From Leisingera sp. ANG-M1 (GTDB lineage: Bacteria > Pseudomonadota > Alphaproteobacteria > Rhodobacterales > Rhodobacteraceae), in contig NZ_JWLC01000007.1 in assembly GCF_000813745.1 (NCBI RefSeq), forward strand, positions 1 through 64,000: a DNA stretch of 64,000 nt, in the 5' to 3' direction. The position numbers and the translations under genes were made by a program. Under the pieces are notes generated by a model, which did no database searches, was not told the DNA's origin, and saw only the letters and a list, made by a program, of their open reading frames with translations. Positions 8,542 to 19,499 of this stretch are shown one piece after another (position 1 is the stretch's first letter; each line of letters starts with the position of its first letter).

Positions 8542-9147
8542 ATGAAGCTTTCTCTGATCGCAAGTGCGTTCTTGGCTTTGGCCGGTATTTTACCGGCCAA
8601 AGCGCAGGAATACCGTGTGAACGGTATGAACAAGCATGTGTTTCTCGTGACCGTTTTCAGCGGGCGCATGGGTCATGGCGTCGGGACGGGCGCCACATTT
8701 TGCCCTGCAAAAAATGACGTGTTCGAAAGCTGCGGAGGCTTCTTGAAATCCGGAGGGTTCACGCCGTTTTTTCATAATTTTTGGACGAGTACGTCGGGAC
8801 AGCGCAGGTTTAATATTGCCTTTGCTCATGGAAAATTGAAGGCGCCGGCTGGCAGGTATTACTTCACCGGCCAGTCTGTAGGAAACCGGTACTACGGTGT
8901 CGGGAATATCACGTATTTTGCGGATATTTCACCAGGGACAGTTGTCGTCTACCCGCAAGGCGGGATTCCTATGGATGAAGCGATCGCCTACATCAAGGAG
9001 CAAATGGTTGCTCAATTGGGCAAAAAGGCCCAATCTTTACGGTATGTTCCGGGTGGTGCTGTGTCTGTTTCTTGTGACAACCGTCCGCACAAGCTGTCTT
9101 GCAAAATTGGTAAACAGACTAGCCTTAGCAAGGTCTCTTTCCGCTGA
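8542..9147 (+). CDS. secreted hypothetical protein, low GC
   Basis: 201-residue exported protein of unknown function. Residues 1-22 form a clear signal peptide (MKLSLIASAFLALAGILPAKA) with AKA-Q cleavage. The mature part has paired cysteines (FCPAKNDVFESC and later CDNRPHKLSC), suggesting disulfides in the periplasm, and a beta-rich, glycine- and tyrosine-rich body. The start at 8542 follows GGCAGGA, 17 bases after pccB. Its base composition is more AT-rich than the flanking genes, so it may be a recent insertion into the pcc cluster. Its stop shares one base with the next ATG, so it is probably co-transcribed. Confidence 0.65.
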   Translation: MKLSLIASAFLALAGILPAKAQEYRVNGMNKHVFLVTVFSGRMGHGVGTGATFCPAKNDVFESCGGFLKSGGFTPFFHNFWTSTSGQRRFNIAFAHGKLKAPAGRYYFTGQSVGNRYYGVGNITYFADISPGTVVVYPQGGIPMDEAIAYIKEQMVAQLGKKAQSLRYVPGGAVSVSCDNRPHKLSCKIGKQTSLSKVSFR

Positions 9148-9575
9148 TGACCCGCGCCTCCTGGCATATCACCCGCACGGACAGCGCTCTAACGCTGTCG
9201 CGCCGTCTGCCTGCGCAGTTCGACGTGGCGGTGGAGACTGTGCTTCCAGCCGCTGACCCGTTGCGGCTGGCGCATCAGATCCGCCAGGATATGTGGCGCA
9301 AGCTGCAGTCCTTGCGGGGCTTCTCTCCAGTGGTGGAAATCACGGCGCACGGGCAGGGGCTGCGGGTGCGTGCCGGCGGGCAGGTGATGGGCCGGGTGCC
9401 TTTCAATGCCGCCGGATTGATCGCAGACGTGCTGGAACACCCCGGCAACCGCGCCCGCTGGCTGCGCCATGCACGGCAGCGCAAGGGCGGACTGTGCCCT
9501 GAAACCGGTCCGAAAGCGAAGAATCCGCACAAAATTGCGGCAAAAATTGACATGGGGAGCGAATCAGTCTCATGA
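9147..9575 (+). CDS. conserved hypothetical protein
   Basis: 142-residue basic, cytosolic-looking protein without signal peptide or membrane segment; family not recognised. The ATG overlaps the preceding stop by one base and its own stop overlaps the next start by four (ATGA), so it is translationally linked on both sides. The N-terminal half looks alpha/beta (WHITRTDSALTLSRRLPAQFD) and the C-terminus is basic and probably disordered. Similar ORFs next to pccB in rhodobacteral genomes are my recollection, not verified. Confidence 0.65.
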   Translation: MTRASWHITRTDSALTLSRRLPAQFDVAVETVLPAADPLRLAHQIRQDMWRKLQSLRGFSPVVEITAHGQGLRVRAGGQVMGRVPFNAAGLIADVLEHPGNRARWLRHARQRKGGLCPETGPKAKNPHKIAAKIDMGSESVS

Positions 9576-10057
9576 TCCGCGTCAGCCGAAATCAGATAGC
9601 GCGCGCTTTTTGTGCTGCGCCTGCAGCCCCGGCCGGAGGAGCCTGGTTCGCCGGGGGCCGGGGCTGCGGATTTCTGGCGGCAATCCCTTTTGCGCTGTGC
9701 ACCTCTGCTGCCGCGGGCAGTGAACCCGTCGCCGTGCCCTCTGGCCAGCCGGTGACACTGTCTGAGGTGCTGCTGGATGACGCGCCGGGCCAGACCTGGG
9801 CGCGCTTCCGATTTGTGGCGCCGGAAATCGCCCGCGAAACCGGCACTGTCAGCTATGAGGCGGCGGCACCGGACATGGACCATCTCTGCAAGACGCTGGT
9901 GCTGCCGTATCTGGCCGAACACGGGCTGGAACCCGCCCGGGTGGTGATCTCGCTGTCCGACCGCGTGCTGCCTTTTGGCGCGCAAGACCCCGCTGCCACC
10001 CAGTTTTTCGAGGCCTACCGCCTGGAAAACGCAAGCTGCATGTGGGAGGCTTTCTGA
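9572..10057 (+). CDS. DUF6497-like exported protein
   Basis: 161-residue protein with an N-terminal hydrophobic stretch (GFLAAIPFALCTSAAAG) consistent with an export signal preceded by an unusually long basic region. The mature part reads like rhodobacteral proteins annotated DUF6497 (PVAVPSGQPVTLSEVLLDD, ARFRFVAPEIAR, and C-terminal ENASCMWEAF). Two cysteines (DHLCKTL and SCMW) may pair in the periplasm. It overlaps the upstream gene by four bases and ends the small operon behind pccB. Function unknown. Confidence 0.68.
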   Translation: MIRVSRNQIARAFCAAPAAPAGGAWFAGGRGCGFLAAIPFALCTSAAAGSEPVAVPSGQPVTLSEVLLDDAPGQTWARFRFVAPEIARETGTVSYEAAAPDMDHLCKTLVLPYLAEHGLEPARVVISLSDRVLPFGAQDPAATQFFEAYRLENASCMWEAF

Positions 10058-10182
10058 TGCATCCACAACATCTTGCGGGGCATACTTCAGATCGGCGGAT
10101 TCTTGCGGCATTGCAGCCACAGCGCTGCCAATTGCCGCGATTCGCCTGTGACACCGCTGCAAACCCCGCTATCCTTGGCGCG

Positions 10183-10203
10183 GGCAGCCAGAAGGCTGCC
10201 TTC
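10183..10203 (+). terminator. hairpin after the pccB-associated operon
   Basis: Seven-bp stem GGCAGCC / GGCTGCC with an AGAA loop followed by TTCACATT; only a weak T tail, so moderate support. Confidence 0.4.
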
Positions 10204-10271
10204 ACATTGAGGTTGAGGCACGCGGGCGGCGAGACCCCCGCAGGTTTCGCATTTGTAATCAGGAGACAGAG

Positions 10272-10412
10272 ATGTCCAAGAGCATCAAGCTTTTCGCACT
10301 GGCAGGCCTGCTGGCCGCCGTTGCAGCCTGCGCTCAGCAGGAAGAAGAATTCGTCGTGGTCGATCCCGAGCCGATCTCGACCGAGCCGACCTACACCGGC
10401 AAGCTCAAGTAA
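10272..10412 (+). CDS. small lipoprotein
   Basis: 46-residue lipoprotein. The signal sequence MSKSIKLFALAGLLAAVAAC ends in a lipobox (VAAC), leaving only about 27 mature residues, acidic and rich in E, V and P. AGGAGACAG precedes the ATG at good spacing, and a hairpin terminator follows directly. Tiny lipoproteins of this form occur near pcc genes in related bacteria as far as I recall. Role unknown. Confidence 0.72.
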   Translation: MSKSIKLFALAGLLAAVAACAQQEEEFVVVDPEPISTEPTYTGKLK

Positions 10413-10421
10413 CGACCATAA

Positions 10422-10447
10422 GGGTCCGGCCCTGCGGCCGGCCCTTT
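10422..10447 (+). terminator. terminator of the small lipoprotein gene
   Basis: GGGTCCGGCC / GGCCGGCCC imperfect stem with CTGC loop, then TTT; ten bases after the stop. Confidence 0.65.
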
Positions 10448-10481
10448 CCCGCCCGCAGGGTGCCGGACAGGAGGCACCCAA

Positions 10482-10826
10482 ATGCTGAAACACCGCGGGT
10501 TCCCGGGCCGTATGCCCGGCACCGATTTCCAATTCACCATCCGCCGCCCGAACCCCAAAGGGGTGACGCCGCTGACCCGGCGCGAGCGCTTCCGCGACCG
10601 CAAGAATGTCGACAAACGCGTCGATATGACCTTCATGCAGGCGCTGTGGGAGCAGTTCGGCACCGAGCCGTTCGAGCGCGGCAACCTCGATGCCGGCCGC
10701 CTGAGCTGGCTGTTCGGCCGCGAAGTGATCCCGGCCGAAGATCCGTTTGATCCGGAAAGCTACGAGGCGCTGCTGGTCATCGACGAGGCTGTGGCGCGCG
10801 CGTCCTTCCCGGAGGCGTTCGAGTAA
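10482..10826 (+). CDS. conserved hypothetical protein
   Basis: 114-residue charged cytosolic protein, no signal or membrane segment. The N-terminus is strongly basic (MLKHRGFPGRMPG, then PLTRRERFRDRKNVDKRVD) and the C-terminal half is acidic and helical. AGGAGG lies at the right distance before the ATG. Not recognised as a named domain; it looks conserved because the reading frame is clean and starts are well placed. It ends 84 bases before the convergent porin gene. Confidence 0.65.
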   Translation: MLKHRGFPGRMPGTDFQFTIRRPNPKGVTPLTRRERFRDRKNVDKRVDMTFMQALWEQFGTEPFERGNLDAGRLSWLFGREVIPAEDPFDPESYEALLVIDEAVARASFPEAFE

Positions 10827-10851
10827 TGGCGAAGCCCTGGACGCATAACGT

Positions 10852-10889
10852 GCAGCAGGCACCGCGGATTTCTCCGCGATGCCCGCTGC
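10852..10889. terminator. symmetric hairpin between convergent genes
   Basis: Long imperfect stem: GCAGC, GGCA and CGCGGA pair with TCCGCG, TGCC and GCTGC, separated by single symmetric mismatches, around a TTTC loop. It lies between the 10482 gene and the porin. No T tract on either strand, so it may be a Rho-dependent or bidirectional stop. Confidence 0.45.
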
Positions 10890-10909
10890 CGCGTCCGGGG
10901 GGACACGTT

Positions 10910-12061
10910 CTAGAAGTTCAGTTGCACCGCAAACTGCACCCGGTCGCCGTCAAAGGTGCTGCCGGAAGCTGCATCATTGCGCTCGCCGAACAGGTATTCG
11001 GCACTGAAGGTGAGATTATCAGTGGCGTTGTAGAAGGCGTTCACGTGGACGGTCTCCAGTTCGGTGAAGGCCAGGGTGCCGGTCGAGGTCGGCAGGTCGT
11101 AATCCTCGCGGCCGTAGGCGATGCCGACATTCCACTTTCTGCCGATGTCCTGGCGGAACTCGAGGGTGTAGCCCTCGACGTCATTGGCCTGGCCGCCGAC
11201 GACAGCATCGCCGAAACCGATCAGCAGCGGCCCCAGCGCTTCGCCGTCCACGTAGGTGGCCTGGAACAGGCCGCCATCCCAGGGGCGGACCGAGCCCGAC
11301 AGGGTGACACCGGTTTGGTCGAACTCCTGACCGCCGACATCAACGGTGCCGGCCAGGCCGGCAATTCTGGCCGTGAACCTGTCCGTGGAATGGGACAGGG
11401 CAGCGGTGACAACCGGATCGGTCGACGCGGTTTCGTTGAAGCTTTCCTCGAGCGAGGCGCTGAACGTGGTTTGCCCCCAAGTGTTCGTATAGCGGATCTG
11501 CGGCACCCGGGCGAAGGTAATGCCGACCGGTCCGTTGAATTCCACGCTTGTGGGGTACTCGTTCAGCGGCATGAAGTTGGTCCAGTACTGACCAATCAGC
11601 CAATTGTCGCCAAGTGTCACATTGGCGTGGCGCAGCCGCAGTTCCGACGTTCCGTTGGCGCCGCCATTGAACAGATCGAACTCCAGCTGCGAGCCGATCT
11701 CGCCAAAGTCGCTTTGCGTGCTGGTGCGGACGCCCAGCCGCGACTGCCGCACCGTGGCGCCAAAGTTGCCGTCGGTGGCATTTGCAGGCTCGCCGATGTT
11801 GGTGACGACGGCGAAGTCGCCGAGGTTGGAATCAAAGTCGTAGAAAAAATCGGCTTTGACGTAGCCGTAGATATCAATGGTGGTGTTGCCCAGCCGGAAA
11901 TCGCCGGGGGCGCCGGTCACCTGCTGGTTCTCTGCCTCCAGGGCCTCGACCCGCGCGCGCAATTCCTGCAGCTCGGAACTTGTGTCCGCCTGGGCCAGCC
12001 CGGCGCTGCCGGCAAGTGCAGCAGCAGCCAGGGCGAAACGCCCTTTATGCACCTGATTCAT
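10910..12061 (-). CDS. DcaP-family trimeric outer-membrane porin
   Basis: 383-residue outer-membrane porin. Residues 1-25 are a signal peptide (ALAGSAGLAQA). A short coiled coil follows (SSELQELRARVEALEAENQQV), a DcaP trait, then IDIYGYVKADFFYDFDS and an alternating beta-barrel pattern ending in the aromatic C-terminus QFAVQLNF recognised by the BAM machinery. DcaP porins carry negatively charged substrates such as dicarboxylates in Acinetobacter; the substrate here is unknown. Its place between pccB and pccA suggests uptake of short organic acids, which is inference. A long untranscribed-looking region lies upstream. Confidence 0.85.
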   Translation of the reverse strand: MNQVHKGRFALAAAALAGSAGLAQADTSSELQELRARVEALEAENQQVTGAPGDFRLGNTTIDIYGYVKADFFYDFDSNLGDFAVVTNIGEPANATDGNFGATVRQSRLGVRTSTQSDFGEIGSQLEFDLFNGGANGTSELRLRHANVTLGDNWLIGQYWTNFMPLNEYPTSVEFNGPVGITFARVPQIRYTNTWGQTTFSASLEESFNETASTDPVVTAALSHSTDRFTARIAGLAGTVDVGGQEFDQTGVTLSGSVRPWDGGLFQATYVDGEALGPLLIGFGDAVVGGQANDVEGYTLEFRQDIGRKWNVGIAYGREDYDLPTSTGTLAFTELETVHVNAFYNATDNLTFSAEYLFGERNDAASGSTFDGDRVQFAVQLNF

Positions 12062-12738
12062 GGGGTTATCCCTCCTCCTTCAATGGTGTGCGGCCACGTT
12101 TTCACGGACCGCAAACAGGGGGAAATGACATCAAGGCGAGCCGCCGTGACTTCGGGAGCTTGGAAAAGTGATCAGAAATCACGCGGCATTGCCGGCTTTG
12201 TGAACCGATCGGTCAAGTATCTGTCCGCAGGGCAATTTCCGGCTCCGCTGCACCGTGTTCGTTCACGCAAGTTTCAGGCGCTTGCCGCCCGCCGTGCGGA
12301 TCTGCGCCATGCCTGTCACGGCGATGTGACAGCACCGGTGCGCTCTGGCGCCACCAGCCAAGGCTCCCATCGCCGTTTCGGCGTGAATTTGCACATGGGC
12401 CCTTCAGTTCAGCAGGAATCTGCCCAAATCAACCGCCTTGCATTTCAGGGGCTTACAGGGGGCGCCGGCCTGTGCATCGTAGGTCAAGCAGCGCAGCCAC
12501 GCTGCAGTGCCGAGCATCTGTTCCGGCCCCTTCGCCTGAACGGGCAGGTACGCGCCCCCATCCGCGGCCTGCCCGTCTTTTATCCCCTTCAGGCACTGGC
12601 GGAAGCTTGCCGTATCCCCCCCCAAATGCGGCAAGCCTCCGCCCAACTTTCCGGCCCCGCGACGGAGCCGTTGCCCCAATCCTCCAGGCCTGCAAATTCC
12701 GCTGGGACACTGACGTCCCCGGAAGAAGGAAACTGGAC
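12062..12738. other. 677-bp gap, porin upstream region with possible sRNA
   Basis: No convincing protein gene on either strand. Open frames exist (for example minus 12404-12748) but lack ribosome binding sites and overlap the lipoprotein start. The porin promoter should lie near 12062-12200. A plus-strand terminator-like hairpin with T-rich tail at 12541-12583 has no upstream plus-strand gene for 1.7 kb, so this region may encode a small RNA. Confidence 0.45.
12541..12583 (+). terminator. orphan intrinsic-terminator-like hairpin
   Basis: CGGGCAGG (12541-12548) pairs with CCTGCCCG (12568-12575), with an inner CGCG/CGCG helix, followed by TCTTTTAT. No plus-strand gene ends nearby; candidate end of a non-coding transcript. 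Confidence 0.45.
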
Positions 12739-12942
12739 ATGCGGGCAAAATCTCTCATCGCGGCGCTCTCGCTCTGCGGCCTCGTTGCGGCGTGCGGCGA
12801 CACCACTGGCGAACGGATCATCTATGGCGGCGGCGCGGGCGCAGCAGGTGCTGTGCTGCTGGATGCCAACCCGATCACCGGTGCCGCCATCGGTGTTGCA
12901 GCAAACCTCGTCTACTGCGAGCAAAACCCCCGCAAGTGCTGA
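12739..12942 (+). CDS. small glycine-rich lipoprotein
   Basis: 67-residue lipoprotein. Signal MRAKSLIAALSLCGLVAAC with lipobox VAAC, then a short mature part with a glycine/alanine-rich segment (IYGGGAGAAGAVLLDANP and GAAIGVAANLVY) like a glycine zipper, and the end CEQNPRKC with two cysteines. GAAGAAGGAA precedes the ATG. Glycine-zipper lipoproteins insert in or decorate the outer membrane; specific role unknown. It lies 146 bases before pccA. Confidence 0.75.
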   Translation: MRAKSLIAALSLCGLVAACGDTTGERIIYGGGAGAAGAVLLDANPITGAAIGVAANLVYCEQNPRKC

Positions 12943-13088
12943 GGCTGCGGCCTCTGCACATCTGAACAGCCGGCCCCTCCGGGCCGCTCGTAACATCGCG
13001 CATGCGCCGTGCCTGGGCTTGTCCCGGGCGCGGCGTTTTGCATTCCGGAATGCCAAGGACCAAGGGCCAGAATACAAAGGGACCGCCT

Positions 13089-15134
13089 ATGTTTGATAAG
13101 ATCCTGATCGCCAACCGGGGCGAGATCGCCTGCCGCGTGATCAAAACCGCTCGGAAAATGGGCATCAAGACCGTTGCCATCTACTCCGACGCCGACAAGC
13201 AGGCCCTGCATGTCCAGATGGCGGATGAGGCCGTTCACATCGGCCCGCCGCCCGCCAACCAATCCTATATCGTCATCGACAAGGTGATGGAGGCGATCCG
13301 CGCAACCGGCGCCCAGGCGGTGCACCCGGGCTATGGCTTCCTGTCCGAGAACGCGAAATTCGCCGAGGCGCTCGAAGCCGAAGGCGTTGCCTTTGTCGGC
13401 CCTCCGGTGGGCGCCATCGAAAGCATGGGCGACAAGATCACCTCCAAGAAGATCGCCCAGGAGGCAGGCGTCTCCACCGTCCCCGGCTACATGGGCCTGA
13501 TCGAGGACGCGGACGAGGCCGTGCGCATCTCCAACGACATCGGCTACCCGGTGATGATCAAGGCTTCCGCCGGCGGCGGTGGCAAGGGCATGCGGATCGC
13601 CTGGAACGACGAAGAAGCCCGCGAAGGCTTCCAGTCCTCCAAGAACGAGGCCGCGAACTCCTTTGGCGATGACCGGATCTTCATCGAGAAATTCGTGACC
13701 CAGCCGCGCCACATCGAAATCCAGGTGCTCTGCGACAAGCATGGCAACGGCATCTACCTCGGCGAGCGCGAATGCTCGATCCAGCGCCGCAACCAGAAAG
13801 TCGTCGAAGAAGCCCCGTCGCCCTTCCTGGACGAGGAAACCCGCAAAGCCATGGGCGAGCAGGCAGTGGCCCTGGCCAAGGCTGTGGGCTACGCCTCGGC
13901 CGGCACCGTGGAGTTCATCGTGGACGGCGACAAGAACTTCTACTTCCTGGAAATGAACACCCGCCTGCAGGTGGAACACCCGGTGACCGAGCTGATCACC
14001 GGCGTCGACCTGGTCGAGCAGATGATCCGCGTCGCTGACGGGGGCGAGCTGCCCTTGCGCCAGGAAGATGTGAAACTCACCGGCTGGGCGATTGAAAACC
14101 GTCTTTATGCGGAAGATCCCTACCGCAACTTCCTGCCGTCCATCGGCCGCCTGACCCGCTACCGCCCGCCGGCGGAAGTGGCCTCCGGCCCGATGCTGGA
14201 AGGCGGCACTTGGCATGGTGACGCGCCGACCGGCGAGACCGCCGTGCGCAACGATACCGGCGTCTATGAAGGCGGCGAGATCTCCATGTACTACGACCCG
14301 ATGATCGCCAAGCTCTGCACCTGGGCACCGACCCGCGGCGAGGCGATTGAGGCGATGCGCGTGGCGCTCGACAGTTTCGAGGTTGAGGGCATCGGCCACA
14401 ACCTGCCGTTTGTGGCGGCGGTGATGGACCACCCGAAATTCGTCTCCGGCGACATGACCACCGCTTTCATCGCCGAGGAATACCCGGACGGTTTCGAAGG
14501 TGTCGAACTGCCCGAAGCCGACCTGCGCAAGATCGCGGCCTCCTGCGCCGCCATGCACCGGGTTGCCGAAATCCGCCGCACCCGTGTGTCGGGCCGGATG
14601 GACAACCACGAGCGCAAGGTGGGCACCGATTGGGTCGTCAGCCTGCAGGGCCAGTCCTTCAAAGTCGTGACCGATGCCGACCGCGAAGGTGCCACCGTGC
14701 GCTTTGATGACGGCACCGAGCTGCGGGTTGCCTCCGACTGGACCCCGGGCGACCAGCTGGCCACTCTGGATGTCAGCGGCGAAACCCTGGTGCTGAAGGT
14801 GGGCAAGGTGACCCAGGGCTTCCGCGTCCGCTCCCGCGGCGCTGATCTGACTGTTAAGGTCCGCACCCCGCGCCAGGCCGAGCTGGCCGAGCTGATGCCG
14901 GAAAAACTGCCGCCGGACACCTCCAAGATGCTGCTCTGCCCGATGCCCGGCCTCATTGTGAAGGTCGACGTCGAAGTGGGACAGGAGGTCCAGGAGGGCC
15001 AGGCGCTCTGCACCGTCGAGGCGATGAAGATGGAAAACATCCTGCGCGCCGAGCGCAAAGGCGTCGTCTCCAAGATCAACGCGGGCGCGGGCGACAGCCT
15101 GGCGGTCGACGATGTGATCATGGAATTCGAATAA
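13089..15134 (+). CDS. pccA: propionyl-CoA carboxylase alpha subunit (biotin carboxylase/BCCP)
   Basis: 681-residue subunit that carboxylates its own biotin with bicarbonate and ATP. Domains in order: biotin carboxylase (MFDKILIANRGEIACRV; ATP-grasp glycine loop KASAGGGGKGMRI near residue 160; MNTRLQVEHPVTE near 290), a BT linker domain, and a C-terminal biotinyl domain with the EAMKM motif, biotin-accepting Lys647, 35 residues from the end. The ATG at 13089 gives the standard N-terminus; the frame extends upstream without support. Partner of PccB (6992). Methylmalonyl-CoA mutase lies downstream. Confidence 0.97.
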   Translation: MFDKILIANRGEIACRVIKTARKMGIKTVAIYSDADKQALHVQMADEAVHIGPPPANQSYIVIDKVMEAIRATGAQAVHPGYGFLSENAKFAEALEAEGVAFVGPPVGAIESMGDKITSKKIAQEAGVSTVPGYMGLIEDADEAVRISNDIGYPVMIKASAGGGGKGMRIAWNDEEAREGFQSSKNEAANSFGDDRIFIEKFVTQPRHIEIQVLCDKHGNGIYLGERECSIQRRNQKVVEEAPSPFLDEETRKAMGEQAVALAKAVGYASAGTVEFIVDGDKNFYFLEMNTRLQVEHPVTELITGVDLVEQMIRVADGGELPLRQEDVKLTGWAIENRLYAEDPYRNFLPSIGRLTRYRPPAEVASGPMLEGGTWHGDAPTGETAVRNDTGVYEGGEISMYYDPMIAKLCTWAPTRGEAIEAMRVALDSFEVEGIGHNLPFVAAVMDHPKFVSGDMTTAFIAEEYPDGFEGVELPEADLRKIAASCAAMHRVAEIRRTRVSGRMDNHERKVGTDWVVSLQGQSFKVVTDADREGATVRFDDGTELRVASDWTPGDQLATLDVSGETLVLKVGKVTQGFRVRSRGADLTVKVRTPRQAELAELMPEKLPPDTSKMLLCPMPGLIVKVDVEVGQEVQEGQALCTVEAMKMENILRAERKGVVSKINAGAGDSLAVDDVIMEFE

Positions 15135-15160
15135 TGCACTACGGGGAAGGCACATATGCA

Positions 15161-15190
15161 GACGGGCAGGCGGGTTTTCCCGCCCCCGTC
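15161..15190 (+). terminator. hairpin after pccA
   Basis: GACGGG and GGCGGG pair with CCCGCC and CCCGTC around a TTTT loop, one two-base bulge; 27 bases past the pccA stop. No T tail, so termination strength is uncertain. Confidence 0.45.
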
Positions 15191-15266
15191 GGCGTGCCTG
15201 CCCCGCACACCATTTCTTCAGGATTTTATGCGACATTCACCGGGTCTGACGACCTCAAGGTGCCGC

Positions 15267-15770
15267 ATGAATCGAATACTCATCAGCCTGCTTTCGGGCT
15301 TCTTCCTATTGACCGGGTGCACGCTCGACAAAGAAGAAGAAGTGCGCATGCTGCTGTCAGAATGGACGGAAATCGGCGAAACCTTCTTCTTCGAGTCCTC
15401 ATCCAGCTGCACCGCAGCCGTCTTTCACACCTCCGAGGCTCCGCGCATCACATCGTTGCTGGACCGGGCCCGTTCGGTCGAAACCGGCATGAAGATGCTG
15501 GCGGGCGGCAAGCCGGTGGTGTTCCGCGTCTCCGGCAAATCGCCGAACGCAGTGACCGAGGCGATCATGTCGCGCAATCTGCCGCAGGGGATCGGCATTC
15601 TGAACTCCGGGCTTGCCGGGGTCAATTGCATGAACGAGGTTGTCAAAGGCGTCTACTACCGGGCGATCCTGAATCCGGAGTCCAATCTGGTCTTTGTGCC
15701 GGAGTCCCACGCCATGGTGGTGCTCGACAAACAGGCGATGGCCATGATCTACGTCCGCGGCGACAGCTGA
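15267..15770 (+). CDS. lipoprotein of unknown function
   Basis: 167-residue lipoprotein. MNRILISLLSGFFLLTGC is a signal with lipobox LTGC, and the mature part is an alpha/beta domain with three cysteines. The ATG at 15267 follows AAGGTG; the in-frame ATG at 15228 would push the lipobox deep and is less likely. No family recognised. It sits between pccA and the minus-strand DUF4174 gene, ending 22 bases before the latter's stop (convergent). Confidence 0.7.
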   Translation: MNRILISLLSGFFLLTGCTLDKEEEVRMLLSEWTEIGETFFFESSSSCTAAVFHTSEAPRITSLLDRARSVETGMKMLAGGKPVVFRVSGKSPNAVTEAIMSRNLPQGIGILNSGLAGVNCMNEVVKGVYYRAILNPESNLVFVPESHAMVVLDKQAMAMIYVRGDS

Positions 15771-15792
15771 CGCCAGCCGCCTCCGGTTCTGT

Positions 15793-16227
15793 TCAGCCGC
15801 CGCGCCGCTCTTCGACTTCGCGCTGCCGTTCCGGAAATTTGTCGATGGTCCGGGACAGCTCGCGCACTGTCCATGGATGCGGCTTCCTGAGCTTCACACC
15901 GCCGTCCTTGCCCACCAGCACCAGCATGAAACCGCGCGGACGCAGCTTCTTGCGCAGGGCGGACCTCGCTGCCGGATCGGTGTCCGTCAGCACCACAACA
16001 TCGCGCTCCTTCAGGGCCTCGATTCCGTCCATCAGCCGCTCCATCTGCTCGTGGAAGCGGGGGTCTTCGGGGCTGTCGGCAAACACCACCACCGGGCGCT
16101 GCACCCATTGGAAATCCTCCAATGCCACGTCATACCCGGGCTGGATCAATTCGGGCGTGCTGCCGTCAGCAGCGGCGGCGGCCAGCGGCAGAAAACCTGC
16201 CATAACAACGCTTAGGATTGCTCTCAT
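15793..16227 (-). CDS. DUF4174 domain exported protein
   Basis: 144-residue protein with an N-terminal signal (MRAILSVVMAGFLPLAAAAA) and a DUF4174 domain: FQWVQRPVVVFADSPEDPRF, then an acidic helix and RDVVVLTDTDPAARSALRKK, LVLVGKDGGVKLRK. The fold resembles thioredoxin-like proteins without the CxxC, and function is unknown. The start at 16227 follows AGGAGAGATC. It is divergent from the sulfotransferase-like gene at 16405, with 177 bases between. Confidence 0.85.
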   Translation of the reverse strand: MRAILSVVMAGFLPLAAAAADGSTPELIQPGYDVALEDFQWVQRPVVVFADSPEDPRFHEQMERLMDGIEALKERDVVVLTDTDPAARSALRKKLRPRGFMLVLVGKDGGVKLRKPHPWTVRELSRTIDKFPERQREVEERRGG

Positions 16228-17305
16228 GATCTCTCCTGTCCCGTTGAATATATGGTCAGCTGCGGCAAATGCGACTGAGAAATCCGTGACTTGGGCAAAA
16301 AATATCATCGTTAACGGGATAATGAGGGGTTGCCGGCCATGATTGTGCCATTCCCCTTGACCGGGCTGCGGCCTGCGGCCCTCCAGCAGAGGTCCCGAAG
16401 CACGATGAAAGTGATCCTTCATACCGGCGCCCACCGCTGCGCCACCACGTCGTTCCAGGAATACATGCGCCAGAACGCGCAAGGGCTTAAAATGCAGGGC
16501 CTTGGCTTCTGGGGGCCGTTCCGCACCCGCAATGGGCTGTTCCATGGCATCCAGCCGGGGCCGGCCCGGGTGACCGGCCGCAATCTGGCGCAGCGCGCCC
16601 GCGGACGGCTGCAGCTGCAGCTGGCCAACTGCCGGGACAGCGGGGTGCACCAGCTTCTGGTCAGCGACGAGAACATGATGGGCACAATCCGCGAGAACCT
16701 GCGCCTGGGCGATCTTTACAGCGGCGTAGGGGAGCGGATGGCCCGGTTCTCGCAGGCGTTTGGCCGCACCGTCACCGATGTGGCGGTCAGCATCCGCAGC
16801 CTGGACAGCTATTGGACCTCGGCGCTGGCCTATGCGGTGGCGCGCGGCCACCGGGTGCCGTCGCCTGCGCAGCTGGACCGTCTGGTGCAGGCACCGCGCA
16901 GCTGGCGGGATGTGATCACCGACATTGCATGCGCTCTGCCGGACGCACGCCTGCATGTGCTGCCGTTTGAAACCTTCGGTACCCGCCCCGAGGCACAGCT
17001 GACGGCGCTGACCGGCGTGGAGACGGCGCCAATGACCCATGCGCGGGTGCGCCTCAACGGCTCGCTTTGCCTGCAGGACCTGCGCGCCAGCCTGCCGGCT
17101 TCTGTTGCCGCCCGGCTGCCCCAGGGGACAGGCCGCTGGCGCCCCTTTGACGACACGCAGGCCGCACACCTGCGTGAGACTTACGCCGACGACATGATGT
17201 GGCTGGCAAGCGGCGCCGATGGCACCGCCTTGCTGGTGCAAGACCCGGATAAACTGGCGGCGGGCCTGAACCCGCCCCGTTACGACCTGACAAGAGGAAG
17301 ACCTG

Positions 17306-19435
<2,130 letters not shown>

Positions 19436-19460
19436 ACAGAGCAGGGGGGGCTGCCTGTCC

Positions 19461-19491
19461 CGCCGCCATTGGGCTTGAACCAATGGCGGCG
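19461..19491. terminator. 12-bp perfect palindrome after mutase gene
   Basis: CGCCGCCATTGG / CCAATGGCGGCG with a seven-base loop, 25 bases after the mutase stop. AAAAG follows, but no T tract on the plus strand; a terminator or processing hairpin. Confidence 0.5.
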
Positions 19492-19499
19492 CAAAAGAG

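Noticed and set aside
6974-8563. Minus-strand open frame of 529 codons opposite pccB
   Set aside because: Its translation is rich in H, R, G and A without recognisable domains, and pccB is certain on the other strand; a typical high-GC antisense shadow.
12404-12748. Minus-strand 114-codon ORF in the porin upstream gap
   Set aside because: The C-terminal part looks protein-like with several cysteines, but there is no ribosome binding site, the start overlaps the lipoprotein gene, and a terminator-like hairpin cuts through it.
10826-13096. Long open frame on the plus strand through the porin gene
   Set aside because: It lies antisense to a well-supported DcaP porin, has no ribosome binding site and its translation is low-complexity and unlike any family; a shadow of the porin's high-GC codon use.
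12912-15236. 774-codon minus-strand frame opposite pccA
   Set aside because: Antisense shadow of pccA; no start signal or domain.
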